Positions 1 through 8,047 of a DNA stretch of 11,411 nt are shown here, piece after piece. A model generated the notes under the pieces. That model searched no databases. It saw only the letters and a list, made by a program, of their open reading frames with translations, and was not told where the DNA came from. The translations under genes and the position numbers were made by a program. The first letter of the stretch is position 1; each line of letters begins with the position of its first letter. This DNA is from DAOTUB01 sp034437455 (GTDB lineage Bacteria > Chloroflexota > Anaerolineae > B4-G1), in the NCBI GenBank assembly GCA_034437455.1, contig DAOTUB010000130.1:1-11411 (forward strand), written 5' to 3'.

Positions 1-107
1 GTATATATAGGGGTTTGGCATTTCTGTTCAGGATTCAAGTCCTAGACAAGCCTTTCTTTACCCGCATATATACGGGATTGGTATTTTCAAACCGGCATAT
101 ATAGGGG
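1..107. repeat. Three copies of a 13-base AT-core repeat (GYATATATASGGG)
   Basis: Copies start at 1, 64 and 95, each reading G-Y-ATATATA-S-GGG. Copies 1 and 2 also share a similar downstream flank (TTTGGCATTT versus ATTGGTATTT). Copy 2 lies in a 16-base imperfect palindrome at 61-76, with CCCG and CGGG arms around an ATATAT core. The start-to-start distances, 63 and 31 bases, are close to six and three turns of B-DNA. All three forward frames across 1-112 contain stops and none resembles the methyltransferase that follows. This could be a protein-binding array, the edge of an interspersed repeat, or mobile-element debris. More copies may lie to the left of the window. Confidence 0.55.
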
Positions 108-112
108 TGTAA

Positions 113-544
113 ATTTATCCAAAGTCCAATAATTTACCGCTGGAGGACAATTCCATCTCGTTGGTATATGCGCTTTCTGTCTTTACGCACATTGATGAAT
201 TCGAAATAGCCTGGCTCTGCGAATTGCGCCGCGTACTCCAACCCGGCGGGATCGCCTATATTACCGTCCATACTGATCGCACCTGGCGTACACTGAATCC
301 ACATCATCAGCTTTATCACAACCTGATTAATCGTAAGGATGTCGATATATCTCCAGATTCATTCGCAAAGCCAATGCCTTCAGATAGAATTGTGTTCAAG
401 CGGCCTCCACGCGGCGCAAACGACTCGATTTTGTTTCATTCCACTGAGTATATCTTCGATACCTGGGGGCGGTTCCTTGACGTGGCCGATGTGAGAAAAG
501 GTCCCGACTATCCAGACATCGTTGTCATGAAAAAATCACCCTGA
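113..544 (+). pseudogene. 5'-truncated class I SAM-dependent methyltransferase
   Basis: Open translation after an in-frame TAA at 110-112 gives the C-terminal half of a Methyltransf_11/25-type enzyme. It has the strand-4 region (NNLPLEDNS, then LVYALSVFTHIDE), the post-motif helix with LRRVLQPGG, and an ending (STEYIFDTWGRF...DIVVMKK) typical of methyltransferases found in glycan clusters. The glycine-rich SAM-binding motif I, which should lie some 60-100 residues upstream, is absent, and no forward frame of 1-112 encodes it. A TTG at 161 could start a 127-residue protein, but recognisable family sequence runs upstream of it, so that start is unlikely. I therefore read this as a remnant that cannot bind SAM normally. 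Its former role was probably sugar or glycan O-methylation (inference). The stop is TGA at 542-544. Confidence 0.7.
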
Positions 545-560
545 AGACAGCGGCTCTTTC

Positions 561-662
561 AGGGGAGGAGGAACAGATGGACCGGGTCCATGGAATGTTC
601 TAAAATGGCAAGTTTTCTGCTGGCCGGTGGAACACTTCCCGCAGATGTAGTGTTTCGGGAAG
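561..662 (+). promoter_or_regulatory. Possible leader: mini-ORF plus inverted repeats upstream of the first GT gene
   Basis: A very strong purine tract (AGGGGAGGAGG, 561-571) precedes ATG at 577, which opens an eight-codon frame (MDRVHGMF, stop TAA 601-603). The start of this frame lies in a 15-base palindrome at 577-591, with arms ATGGACC and GGTCCAT around one G. Further on, CTTCCCG (635-641) is complementary to CGGGAAG (656-662). CCGGTGGAA (624-632) is complementary to TTCCACCGG at 724-732, inside the coding region of the next gene. The arrangement could be an attenuator or translational leader, but I see no U-tract and no convincing promoter. The rest of 545-699 holds nothing else I recognise. 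Confidence 0.25.
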
Positions 663-699
663 CATTCAGTTCTCCATTTATAACAGCCCTGAGGTCAGT

Positions 700-2349
700 A
701 TGGTTCCCTTCAATCGAGGCACATTCCACCGGAAGCGGTTTGGGTTTATAGTAATACTCCTGTTGGCCTTTGCCCTGCGCGTATGGGATCTCGATGCCTG
801 CTCGCTGTGGTTTGACGAGGCCGTGGAATACTGGTCGGCCGACGCCCCGCTTTCGGCGCTTCCCAGGACTGTGTTAATCTCCTATCAGCCTCCGCTCTAT
901 ACGTATCTTTTGCATCTCTGGCTCCAGTTCGATATAGAGCCGGTGTGGTTGCGGTTTTTATCCGTTGCCTTGAGTATGTTGACCGTTGCCGGAATGATCG
1001 CCTGGGCGCGTGGGCTGTTCGGCTTGAGAGGCGCGCTGATCGCAGGCGCCATCACAGCCGTGTCGCCACCCGGAGTCCGATACGCTCAAGAAGTCGGCGA
1101 GTACGCCTTGATGATGTGTGCACTGACCTTGACATTGAATGCGCTGGATCACGCTCTCAGAAACCCCCGTTGGAAGTATTGGGGTTTGTGGGGAGTTCTC
1201 AGTGTCGCCAGTGTGTACAGTCATTATGGGGCAAGCATCATTGTAGTGTCGCTAGCCGTGCTCTCATTCCTGGAGAATCTCTGGCGCAAGAGGAACCTGG
1301 CACTCCTTAGACAATCGGTCGTTGCGGCCACGAGTCTGATCCTGGGTGCGCCATTGCTCGTCTACTTTTTGCCCCAGCAAGCCGCGCGACTGACGACTGG
1401 AAGCTTTGTGGCTCCCTCTCTCTCCGTCTCTGAGGCGCAAAGACTTGTTGGCTCGATAGGAGATACGTTTCTATTTCAACTGACATCCTGGCCTGTTTCC
1501 TCTCTTCCCCGGTGGCCTGGACAAATAGTGGTCGCTTTGGTATTTGCTCTGTCCTTGCTTGTTCTCGTGAATCCGCTCACCAAAATGCAGAGACGCCCGT
1601 TTCTGTGGCTCCTAATTGCCCACCTTTTCTATTTCTTGGCCATTCGGAGCGGTCTATATGGATACGGAAATTTTGGCTCTCGATACGCGCTCATCCTGGC
1701 GCCGTTGTTCCTGCTAGCAGTCACTGGCGTTGCTGAACAACTCGTTCGCTGGCGAGTAGGGTTTATTTCCCTCGCACTGCTATCAGTCATTATTGGGCTG
1801 GGCGTTTATTCGCTGCCCAACCGAACTGCCTTGCAACTCACGGGAAACGAGCGCTTTCGCCTGGAAGTTCAAGAGGATATGCGCGAGGTAGCCCAGTTCT
1901 GGATGGAGCACCGCGACAGTGACCAACCGACGTATGTGTATTACGGCGCAGCGCCCGCCTTCCGTTATTATCTGCGACTATATGGATTGGATACAGGGCC
2001 TCTGCCACCGACCTGGTTGTCTGCTTGCTGGAGGCAAGAGACGGCGGAGGCTTGCTCGAAAGACAATATTTTCTACGGTGAGTGGTTCAGGTCGCGCTCC
2101 CTCGAAGAGAAACTTGCATCTATTCACGAAACCGTTGGGCGACCTGAGCGCCTTTGGCTGATATTTTCTCACACGTACTCTGAGGAAGATGGCGAGATTA
2201 TCGAGGGGTTACTTGAGCAGCAATATGTTCTCGCACGCAGCTACGAACGGCTTGGCGCTTCCGCACACCTGCTTGAGCGCCAATTTGAAACCAGCTCAGG
2301 AGATGCAATCATTGAAAGTGCATATGCCGCGCACAAGCTCTGCCCTTGA
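700..2349 (+). CDS. GT-C membrane glycosyltransferase, family 39-like (PMT_2/ArnT type)
   Basis: A 549-residue integral membrane protein, predicted to transfer a sugar from a polyprenyl-phosphate donor to an acceptor on the outer face of the membrane. The first hydrophobic helix (about 14-29) is followed by the acidic loop motif LWFDEA, with the likely catalytic D39 and E40. Then come QPPLY (63-67), the family signature SPPGVRYAQEVGEYAL (122-137), SHY (174-176) and SRYALILAP (327-335). About ten hydrophobic segments lie between 14 and 370, and the last 180 residues are soluble, probably extracytoplasmic. The ATG at 700 has GAGG at 691-694, five bases upstream. The gene leads a four-gene unit, and its end overlaps the next gene. 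The family is clear; donor and acceptor cannot be read from sequence. Confidence 0.85.
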   Translation: MVPFNRGTFHRKRFGFIVILLLAFALRVWDLDACSLWFDEAVEYWSADAPLSALPRTVLISYQPPLYTYLLHLWLQFDIEPVWLRFLSVALSMLTVAGMIAWARGLFGLRGALIAGAITAVSPPGVRYAQEVGEYALMMCALTLTLNALDHALRNPRWKYWGLWGVLSVASVYSHYGASIIVVSLAVLSFLENLWRKRNLALLRQSVVAATSLILGAPLLVYFLPQQAARLTTGSFVAPSLSVSEAQRLVGSIGDTFLFQLTSWPVSSLPRWPGQIVVALVFALSLLVLVNPLTKMQRRPFLWLLIAHLFYFLAIRSGLYGYGNFGSRYALILAPLFLLAVTGVAEQLVRWRVGFISLALLSVIIGLGVYSLPNRTALQLTGNERFRLEVQEDMREVAQFWMEHRDSDQPTYVYYGAAPAFRYYLRLYGLDTGPLPPTWLSACWRQETAEACSKDNIFYGEWFRSRSLEEKLASIHETVGRPERLWLIFSHTYSEEDGEIIEGLLEQQYVLARSYERLGASAHLLERQFETSSGDAIIESAYAAHKLCP

Positions 2350-4342
2350 GTCAACGTGGGTAGCGCTGACGGTAGTGCTGACGACCTGGAGCCTGCTCGC
2401 TGTCGGGTTAGCGCGGCTAGGTCTCTTTCAGAGGTGGCCCCTCCTGGCAGTCGGTTTGCTTGCTGGCGCGATTGGGTGGGCCTTCTGGCGAATCCTCCCT
2501 TCAAACGGTCGCTTCCAGCGTCGAGAAACGCTGTTTCTATTCCTCCTCCTCGCACTCGGCCTCTTGCTTTTCTGCTGGCCGGCGGAGTGTTTTCCGCAGA
2601 TGGGCGACTCGTCCATCTATCCGAACACAGCCGCGCTGCTCGTCCGCACTGGCGGGCTAACCTATCACTATGATCCCCTGGACGGCTTGACTTTGCAGCA
2701 AAAGCAGTTGTTTTACGTGCCTTCTGACAAGCAATTGTCCTACATGGAGATACAATCCTACGAAGGACTTCTCTATGGGGCTTATTACGTGATGGACCCC
2801 GAACAAAATACCATCGTCTCCTCGCGCCCTCCGCTGGCTATCGTGTGGACGGGATTGTTTGGAATGCTGGGGGGAGAGCAGGGCATGTTGTACGTCACGC
2901 CGATCTTTGGCGCGGCCAGTCTGATCGTGGTCTATTTCACCGGGAAGCGATTGTTTGACACGGGCTCCGGGGCGTTGACCGCGCTGTGGCTCCTGGTGAG
3001 TTTCCCTCAATTGTATTTCTCCCGCGCGCCGTTTGCAGAAGTGCTGGGGCAGTTTTTCGTCCTCACTGCGCTCTATGCCTGGATTATCTATTTACAGGAA
3101 CGCCGCCTGACGTACATTGGGTTAGGCATTGCTGCTCTGACGGCAGGGTTCGCGACCCGGCTCGACGTTTTCCTCGCACTCCCGACGCTATTTCTCTTTC
3201 TCGTTCTGCTAGTTATGAGGGGCGATTGGAAAGGGATAATTGTAGGGATGGCGAGCCTGGGAGTTTCGATAGCGTTCACTGTGTGGACAGTCAATCGGCC
3301 ATATGTGGGCGCTACAAGTGAATTGTTACTGGTCGGACAGTTGCGGTTTCTCCGTCAACTGAGCTTCCCTCTGGCAATTATAGTTGGACTGGGTGGATTG
3401 CTGGGTTTCACTCTAGTGGCTTTGCTGGCGCGATACATGCCCCCAGGCCGCCCTCAAAAGATTGCTCGTTGGGGGCTCTCCCTGGGGGTGATCCTGGGGG
3501 TCGGCTACGCGCTGCACATCCGGCCGCTGATGCCAGAATACGTGTTAGTGAACGGAGAACCGGTTCCTACGCAAAATGAAGCACTGATGGCCATCGCGTC
3601 ACGATACACGAGTCCACTCTTCTTCTGGCTGGCAGCGTGTGGGATGGTCGTCGTTTTCTGGCGACGCCCAATCTTGCACGAGCAAGTGCTTGCAGTATTT
3701 TTTACTGCTTCTTTTGGAGCGATGTTTTTCTGGAGGTACACGACGGCTCGGGTGTATCCCGTGGCGCTACGGCGACTGTTGCCGGAGGTGCTGCCGGGTT
3801 TTTCGCTACTTGGAGCCTCTGCCCTGCGGTGGATAGGCCAGCGCTCTCGATGGCGGTGGATGGCGACAGTTGTGGCAGGGCTGGTTATCGTCTCACTCAT
3901 GAGTGTTTCGGGACGCTACTGGTTCCACCAGGGAGCTGTGGGGGCATGGGATTCCCTGTCTCAATTGGCCGCTCACCTCCCGCCCGATGCCATAGTTCTA
4001 TTTGAGCCGCGGCAGGATGGTTCCGTTGTGGGTTGGTTCGCCGCGCCTTTGTGGTCTTTTTACCAACGTGACGCACTGTTATTCAACAACAGTAAGTCTG
4101 ACAGCAAGACCCTCTACGATGCCCTATGCTTCTGGCAAACTCAAGGCCGCGATATCTACCTGGTTTCCCAGCAAGATCCGTCGAATTGGTGGCCGGGAGA
4201 GTTCCAGGGCCGCAAAGAAGGCGAGACAATCTGGAATTCCAGTATCATCGGTCAGTCACAGCGTTTCCCGCCTTTCGTATGGCGCTTTGCTTTCGCGTTT
4301 TCCATCTATAGGTTGGAAACGGCCTATTGTGTCTCTCCCTAG
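2324..4342 (+). CDS. Large GT-C type membrane glycosyltransferase
   Basis: A 672-residue protein with some 14-16 hydrophobic segments between residues 11 and 528, then a soluble tail of about 140 residues. GT-C features are an acidic residue early in the first large loop (MGDSSIYPN, D95), the SRPPLAIVW motif (167-175), FSRAPFAEVLGQF (232-244) and ATRLD (277-281), matching the ArnT/Rgt-like superfamily. It is expected to use a lipid-phosphate sugar on the outer membrane face. I chose ATG 2324 because GAAAG lies five bases upstream and the overlap with the previous gene is then only 26 bases. GTG 2318 and ATG 2303 are alternatives. A frame open from 2189 would add residues lacking family character. 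The overlap suggests translational coupling to the preceding GT-C gene. Confidence 0.8.
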   Translation: MPRTSSALESTWVALTVVLTTWSLLAVGLARLGLFQRWPLLAVGLLAGAIGWAFWRILPSNGRFQRRETLFLFLLLALGLLLFCWPAECFPQMGDSSIYPNTAALLVRTGGLTYHYDPLDGLTLQQKQLFYVPSDKQLSYMEIQSYEGLLYGAYYVMDPEQNTIVSSRPPLAIVWTGLFGMLGGEQGMLYVTPIFGAASLIVVYFTGKRLFDTGSGALTALWLLVSFPQLYFSRAPFAEVLGQFFVLTALYAWIIYLQERRLTYIGLGIAALTAGFATRLDVFLALPTLFLFLVLLVMRGDWKGIIVGMASLGVSIAFTVWTVNRPYVGATSELLLVGQLRFLRQLSFPLAIIVGLGGLLGFTLVALLARYMPPGRPQKIARWGLSLGVILGVGYALHIRPLMPEYVLVNGEPVPTQNEALMAIASRYTSPLFFWLAACGMVVVFWRRPILHEQVLAVFFTASFGAMFFWRYTTARVYPVALRRLLPEVLPGFSLLGASALRWIGQRSRWRWMATVVAGLVIVSLMSVSGRYWFHQGAVGAWDSLSQLAAHLPPDAIVLFEPRQDGSVVGWFAAPLWSFYQRDALLFNNSKSDSKTLYDALCFWQTQGRDIYLVSQQDPSNWWPGEFQGRKEGETIWNSSIIGQSQRFPPFVWRFAFAFSIYRLETAYCVSP

Positions 4343-4349
4343 GGGAGAC
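4331..4349 (+). other. Hairpin across the stop codon of the second GT-C gene
   Basis: Bases 4331-4338 pair with 4342-4349 (eight pairs, one of them G-U) around a three-base loop, and the TAG stop at 4340-4342 lies in the loop and stem. No U-tract follows, so it is not a standard terminator. It may stabilise the upstream message or modulate passage to the next gene, whose ATG lies 37 bases downstream. Confidence 0.4.
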
Positions 4350-4385
4350 GCGATCCCGGTATAAGAATCAAACTGAAGAGCATTT

Positions 4386-5633
4386 ATGGACATCTTGCAC
4401 GTCGTACATGGCTATTTTCCCGCCCTGGGCGGAAGTGAACGCTTGATACAAGGTATATCCGAGCAACTGGTGACCCGTTACAATGACCGCGTGACAGTCT
4501 ACACGGCAAACGGCTACAATACTGAGGCGTTCGTCGATCCTTCCCATCCGCTGCTTCCTCCAGGCGAGTTTGACCTGAATGGTGTTCACGTGCGGCGTTT
4601 CGCCGTCTTCAACCGCCTGGGAAAGCCGCTCTTTCATCTGCAACGGTTGGCCTATCGGCTGGGGTTGCCCGGAAATCAATATTTGCGCACCTGGTATGGC
4701 GGCCCCATACTACCCGGCCTGGGTCGCTGCGTGGAGGCTTTTAGCGGAGATGTAGTTGCCGCGACAGCCTTCCCCTTGCTGCACATGTACACAACATTGA
4801 GAGCTTGCCAGCGCACCAACAAACCTATGGTCTTTCACGGAGCGCTGCATCCCCTGAATGATTGGGGATTTGATCGCCCGATGATCTACCAGGCCATTCA
4901 GCAGGCCGACGCCTACATTGCCAACTCCAGCTACGAGCGCGATTATCTGTTCGATACTTGGCAGGTACCCTCTGAAAAGATCACGGTGATCGGCGTAGGG
5001 ATAGAACCGGCCCGCTTCAAACAGGCCGATGGCGCTGACGTTCGCCAACGCTATGGCATTGACGATCATCTTCTGGTAGCTTTCATCGGCCAACAGGGCA
5101 GGAACAAGGGAATCGATACCCTGATTCTAGCTATGAAACGAGTCTGGCAGGAGATACCCGAAGCACGACTGCTCATCGCCGGGGCCGCCACTCACTTTAC
5201 GGCTCACCTCCAGAACCTGATTCGTACCCAGCTATCCCCTGTTGAGCAGGCTCGTCTCACTTACCTGCACAATTTTTCCGAAGATGAGAAACCTGGCCTC
5301 TTTGCCGCTTGTGACGTTTTCGCCTACCCGTCTCGCTACGAGTCTTTTGGCATTGCCTTCATCGAAGCCTGGGCCGCCAGTAAACCGGTGGTCGGATGTG
5401 AGGCTGGCGCCGTGCCCAGCGTGGTCAGCGATGGGGAGGATGGCATCCTGGTGCCAGTGGACGCTCCTGTCTCTTTGAGTGAGGCCCTGTTACGTCTGTT
5501 GAAATCCCCGGACTTGAGGCGCCAGTTAGGCCAGGCCGGACGAGAGAAAGTGTTGCGACGTTATACGTGGGAAATCGTTACGCCACGCTGGCGGGGGGTA
5601 TATGAGCGCGTGTTGAGTGAGAGAGGTCGCTGA
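4386..5633 (+). CDS. Glycosyltransferase family 4 (GT-B) enzyme
   Basis: A 415-residue cytoplasmic GT-B retaining glycosyltransferase that would transfer sugar from a nucleotide sugar to a growing glycan. The N-terminal Rossmann domain begins MDILHVVHGYFPALGGSER, whose GGSER (15-19) is the acceptor-side loop. FHGALHP (150-156) carries the usual conserved His, H151. Domain two opens at about 229 with LVAFIGQQGRNKGIDTLI. The donor-binding E-x7-E motif is intact as E319 and E327 in ESFGIAFIEAWA, followed by GAVPSVVSDGEDGILVP (341-357). The length is normal for GT4. The ATG at 4386 has GAAGAG five bases upstream. Its stop (5631-5633) lies one base before the start chosen for the next gene. Donor and acceptor are unknown. 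Confidence 0.87.
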   Translation: MDILHVVHGYFPALGGSERLIQGISEQLVTRYNDRVTVYTANGYNTEAFVDPSHPLLPPGEFDLNGVHVRRFAVFNRLGKPLFHLQRLAYRLGLPGNQYLRTWYGGPILPGLGRCVEAFSGDVVAATAFPLLHMYTTLRACQRTNKPMVFHGALHPLNDWGFDRPMIYQAIQQADAYIANSSYERDYLFDTWQVPSEKITVIGVGIEPARFKQADGADVRQRYGIDDHLLVAFIGQQGRNKGIDTLILAMKRVWQEIPEARLLIAGAATHFTAHLQNLIRTQLSPVEQARLTYLHNFSEDEKPGLFAACDVFAYPSRYESFGIAFIEAWAASKPVVGCEAGAVPSVVSDGEDGILVPVDAPVSLSEALLRLLKSPDLRRQLGQAGREKVLRRYTWEIVTPRWRGVYERVLSERGR

Positions 5634-5634
5634 C

Positions 5635-7017
5635 GTGGAGAGAAGACACGTTCCCATCGTAGCCCTCATACCGAACGACGCAGTGGGCGAGCGCATGGCC
5701 GGCCCTGGCATTCGCTACTGGGAGTTCGCCCAGGCTTTGGGGCGGCATTTTCGAGTAGAGTTGCTCGTACCTCCTTTCGTATCAATGGATGTTGTTCCTA
5801 CCGCGAAAAGTCTACCGGCCTCGCTGCACATTTGTACCCAAGCGCGCGAATTGCGTGCTTTGATTGAGGATTGCGACGTCATCATCACGCGGGGAGTGGT
5901 TCTAACCGCTTACCCGTTCCTCGCCGAATTGGGCAAGCCATTGGTATTGGATATGTACAATCCCATCTTGTTGGAAGGATTGCAGCGCGAGGCCGAGGCC
6001 GATCTACTCAGAAGACTGACCACTCACGAAAACGATCTGGCGGCACTCAGACTTCAACTTCACACAGGCGATTTCTTCATCTGTGCCGACGAGAGACAAC
6101 GGGATTATTGGTTGGGCATGCTCTCAGCCGTGGGGCGGGTGAATCCCTACAATCACCAACGCGATCCTACCTTCCGCCATCTTATAGATGTGGTCCCCTT
6201 CGGTCTGCCGGAAGAGCCACCACAGCATACGTGTGCTGTTCTGAAGGGTGTCTATAAAACCATTTCCGCCGACGATAAAGTAATTTTGTGGGGGGGAGGT
6301 ATCTGGAACTGGCTTGATGCGCCGACTCTGATCAAAGCTATGCCGCTCATCCTTCGGCAACGGAGTGATGTGAAGCTTTTTTTCATGGGTACCAAGCGGC
6401 CCAATCCAGAAATGGCCAAGATGAAGGCGGTAGACCAGGCTATTGCTCTCAGCAAAGAGTTGGAGCTTTATGACCGATATGTTTTCTTCAACGATTGGGT
6501 TCTATACGAGGAGCGACAGAATTATTTGCTAGAGGCTGACATTGGAGCCAGCTTGCATCTGGAGCACATCGAAACTCATTTCGCTTTTAGGACACGGTTG
6601 CTTGATTATGTATGGGCGGGGTTGCCTGCTCTTGTTACAGGCGGCGACGTGTTGAGCGAGGCCCTGGCTGCTCAAGATTTGGCATATGTGGTTGCACCCG
6701 GCGATGTGGATAGTGTGGCTCAGGCGATCCTGTCCATGTTGGGTAATCCCACCTTGCGTGTCGATTGTGCGTCACGTTTTCGGCAAATAGCCGCCCGTTA
6801 CCGCTGGAAAGTAGTAACCCGACCCCTGGTGGAATTCTGCGCCGCTCCTCACCTGGCTCCAGACAAAGCCTACCTTCGCCAAAGGCCCTTCTCAGTCGAA
6901 AAGCCAGGCTCTTGGCGGCGTCTTTTGCTCAAGGGCTGGCGTGCTTTGCAGTTGGGAGGACTATCTGGCTTTCTACGACAAAGCAAAGAATATCTGCATT
7001 GGAGAAGGAGTAAATAG
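5635..7017 (+). CDS. GT-B glycosyltransferase, GPGIRYWE subgroup
   Basis: A 460-residue GT-B protein. An N-terminal beta strand and glycine loop carry GERMAGPGIRYWEFA (18-32), a recurrent signature in a GT4-like subgroup of surface-glycan islands. It also has DMYNP (106-110), a second-domain start at GGGIWNWLD (220-228), a His/Glu-rich segment LHLEHIETHFAFRTRLLDY (307-325) where the donor-binding glutamates usually lie, and WAGLPALVTGGD (327-338). I prefer GTG 5635 because GAGAGG at 5621-5626 is eight bases upstream. GTG 5617 in the same frame would add six residues and overlap the previous gene. The tail (about 405-460) is basic and may contact membrane. It ends the four-gene unit, 12 bases from a convergent gene. 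Specificity is unknown. Confidence 0.8.
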   Translation: MERRHVPIVALIPNDAVGERMAGPGIRYWEFAQALGRHFRVELLVPPFVSMDVVPTAKSLPASLHICTQARELRALIEDCDVIITRGVVLTAYPFLAELGKPLVLDMYNPILLEGLQREAEADLLRRLTTHENDLAALRLQLHTGDFFICADERQRDYWLGMLSAVGRVNPYNHQRDPTFRHLIDVVPFGLPEEPPQHTCAVLKGVYKTISADDKVILWGGGIWNWLDAPTLIKAMPLILRQRSDVKLFFMGTKRPNPEMAKMKAVDQAIALSKELELYDRYVFFNDWVLYEERQNYLLEADIGASLHLEHIETHFAFRTRLLDYVWAGLPALVTGGDVLSEALAAQDLAYVVAPGDVDSVAQAILSMLGNPTLRVDCASRFRQIAARYRWKVVTRPLVEFCAAPHLAPDKAYLRQRPFSVEKPGSWRRLLLKGWRALQLGGLSGFLRQSKEYLHWRRSK

Positions 7018-7037
7018 CCAGTGTCAGTTTCAATGCA
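6995..7037. other. Inverted repeat spanning the tail-to-tail gene junction
   Basis: TGCATTG (6995-7001) is perfectly complementary to CAATGCA (7031-7037), and three more pairs (G-U, A-U, G-U) extend the stem to ten. The 23-base loop contains the plus-strand stop, and the minus-strand stop (7030-7032) lies in the stem. It could act on transcripts from both sides as an end structure, but there is no U-tract in either direction. Confidence 0.45.
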
Positions 7038-8043
7038 TCTGCTCAAGAACGTGCCTATATACCTTATCGAAAGAAGCGAGCATTTCCTCTTGTGAGAAGT
7101 CTCGTTGCCCCACCTGATAAGCTGCCTTCTGTGCCGACTCATATTCGTTGGTTAGAGCTTCCACAGCAGCCAAAATGTCAGCCGGAGTGACTTTTTCCAC
7201 CACTTGACCGCAGCCTTTTTCATTCACATAGTCCGCCATGGGAATGGCGCGACTGACCAGCACTGGCTTTCCGGCTGCCAACGATTCAAGTAGAGAATGG
7301 GGATATGACTTGACGATGATCGGAGTTGTAGCCAAGGTGATGCTGGCATGCACTCCTGCCAATACTTTGTTGACATTCACTTTTTCATTCAGTACCGTGA
7401 CTTGTTTTTCCAGATTCATCTGGCGCACTCGGTGTTCCATTTCATCCGCCAGTATTCCTCTCCATAGGAAGATCAAGCGCAGTTCGGGCGTTTGCTGGGC
7501 TGCCAACAGCAGTGCCTCCACTCCTTTGGTACGGAACTGCTTCTCTGTCCAGGGGGCTGAACCGACCATCAATCTGATTTCTGACTGCAATGGCAAAGGG
7601 GAGTGTGTAAAGCGGTCTGTATCAATGCCAGGATAGACTAGGAAAGCGTTGCTTATTCCCCATGCTTTGAGACGTTTCAGACAATCTTCATCGGTCACCG
7701 TGACAGCGGCCAGCGACGAGAAGAAGGGTACTTTTGGTTGCTGTCTCACTCCACCTGTCAGCGAGTAAATGACAGGACGGTGCAATGCGCGCAGGATTGG
7801 GAAAGGAAATGGATCGGGGTTGTACAGATGGTGCAGTTGCAGATTCGCTTCCAAAGCCCGCAAATATCTCAGTCTATGAAACCCGAACATTACTCTTGGT
7901 AGGTAGATGGGGGAATGCAGGTTTGGATTGAGGTAAATTAATTCACCGCCAAAATGTCTGCGCAAAGTGTGGATCTCCTGCGAGATAGCTTCGCACTCCG
8001 GCATTTTGGGAGGAGGAATGGTGAGGTGATAGAGAATGTTCAT
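7030..8043 (-). CDS. GT-B glycosyltransferase (GT4-like) with altered E-x7-E motif
   Basis: A 337-residue GT-B protein, short for GT4. The N-terminus MNILYHLTIPPPKMPECEA is the usual first strand and loop. The central segment has VYPGIDTDRF (136-145). The second domain starts at about 156 (IRLMVGSAPWTEKQFRTKG), and the donor-site helix is KSYPHSLLESLAAGKPVLVS (245-264). In that helix E253 is the second glutamate of E-x7-E, but the first position is K245, so the motif is K-x7-E. I take ATG at 8043 because the protein family begins there and GGAG lies eight bases upstream. An in-frame ATG at 8097 would add 18 unrelated residues overlapping the upstream gene. It is the second gene of a two-gene minus-strand unit, four bases after its partner. 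Function beyond sugar transfer is unknown. Confidence 0.8.
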   Translation of the reverse strand: MNILYHLTIPPPKMPECEAISQEIHTLRRHFGGELIYLNPNLHSPIYLPRVMFGFHRLRYLRALEANLQLHHLYNPDPFPFPILRALHRPVIYSLTGGVRQQPKVPFFSSLAAVTVTDEDCLKRLKAWGISNAFLVYPGIDTDRFTHSPLPLQSEIRLMVGSAPWTEKQFRTKGVEALLLAAQQTPELRLIFLWRGILADEMEHRVRQMNLEKQVTVLNEKVNVNKVLAGVHASITLATTPIIVKSYPHSLLESLAAGKPVLVSRAIPMADYVNEKGCGQVVEKVTPADILAAVEALTNEYESAQKAAYQVGQRDFSQEEMLASFDKVYRHVLEQMH

Positions 8044-8047
8044 CAGG

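Noticed and set aside
1..107. CRISPR array suggested by the three short repeats
   Set aside because: The repeat is only 13 bases, the spacing is irregular (63 then 31), there are just three copies and no cas gene is in view.
676..684. TTTATAAC as a -10 box for the 700 gene
   Set aside because: No -35 lies at 16-18 bases, and a start there would fall at or after the ribosome binding site.
2189..2323. Extended N-terminus for the second GT-C gene
   Set aside because: The extra 45 residues overlap the coding end of the first GT-C gene by 161 bases, lack hydrophobic or family character, and have a poorer ribosome site than ATG 2324.
3505..3900. Minus-strand frame of 131 residues opposite the second GT-C gene
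   Set aside because: It is an antisense shadow of a clear membrane protein, rich in Arg, Ser and Thr, with no start signal or domain.
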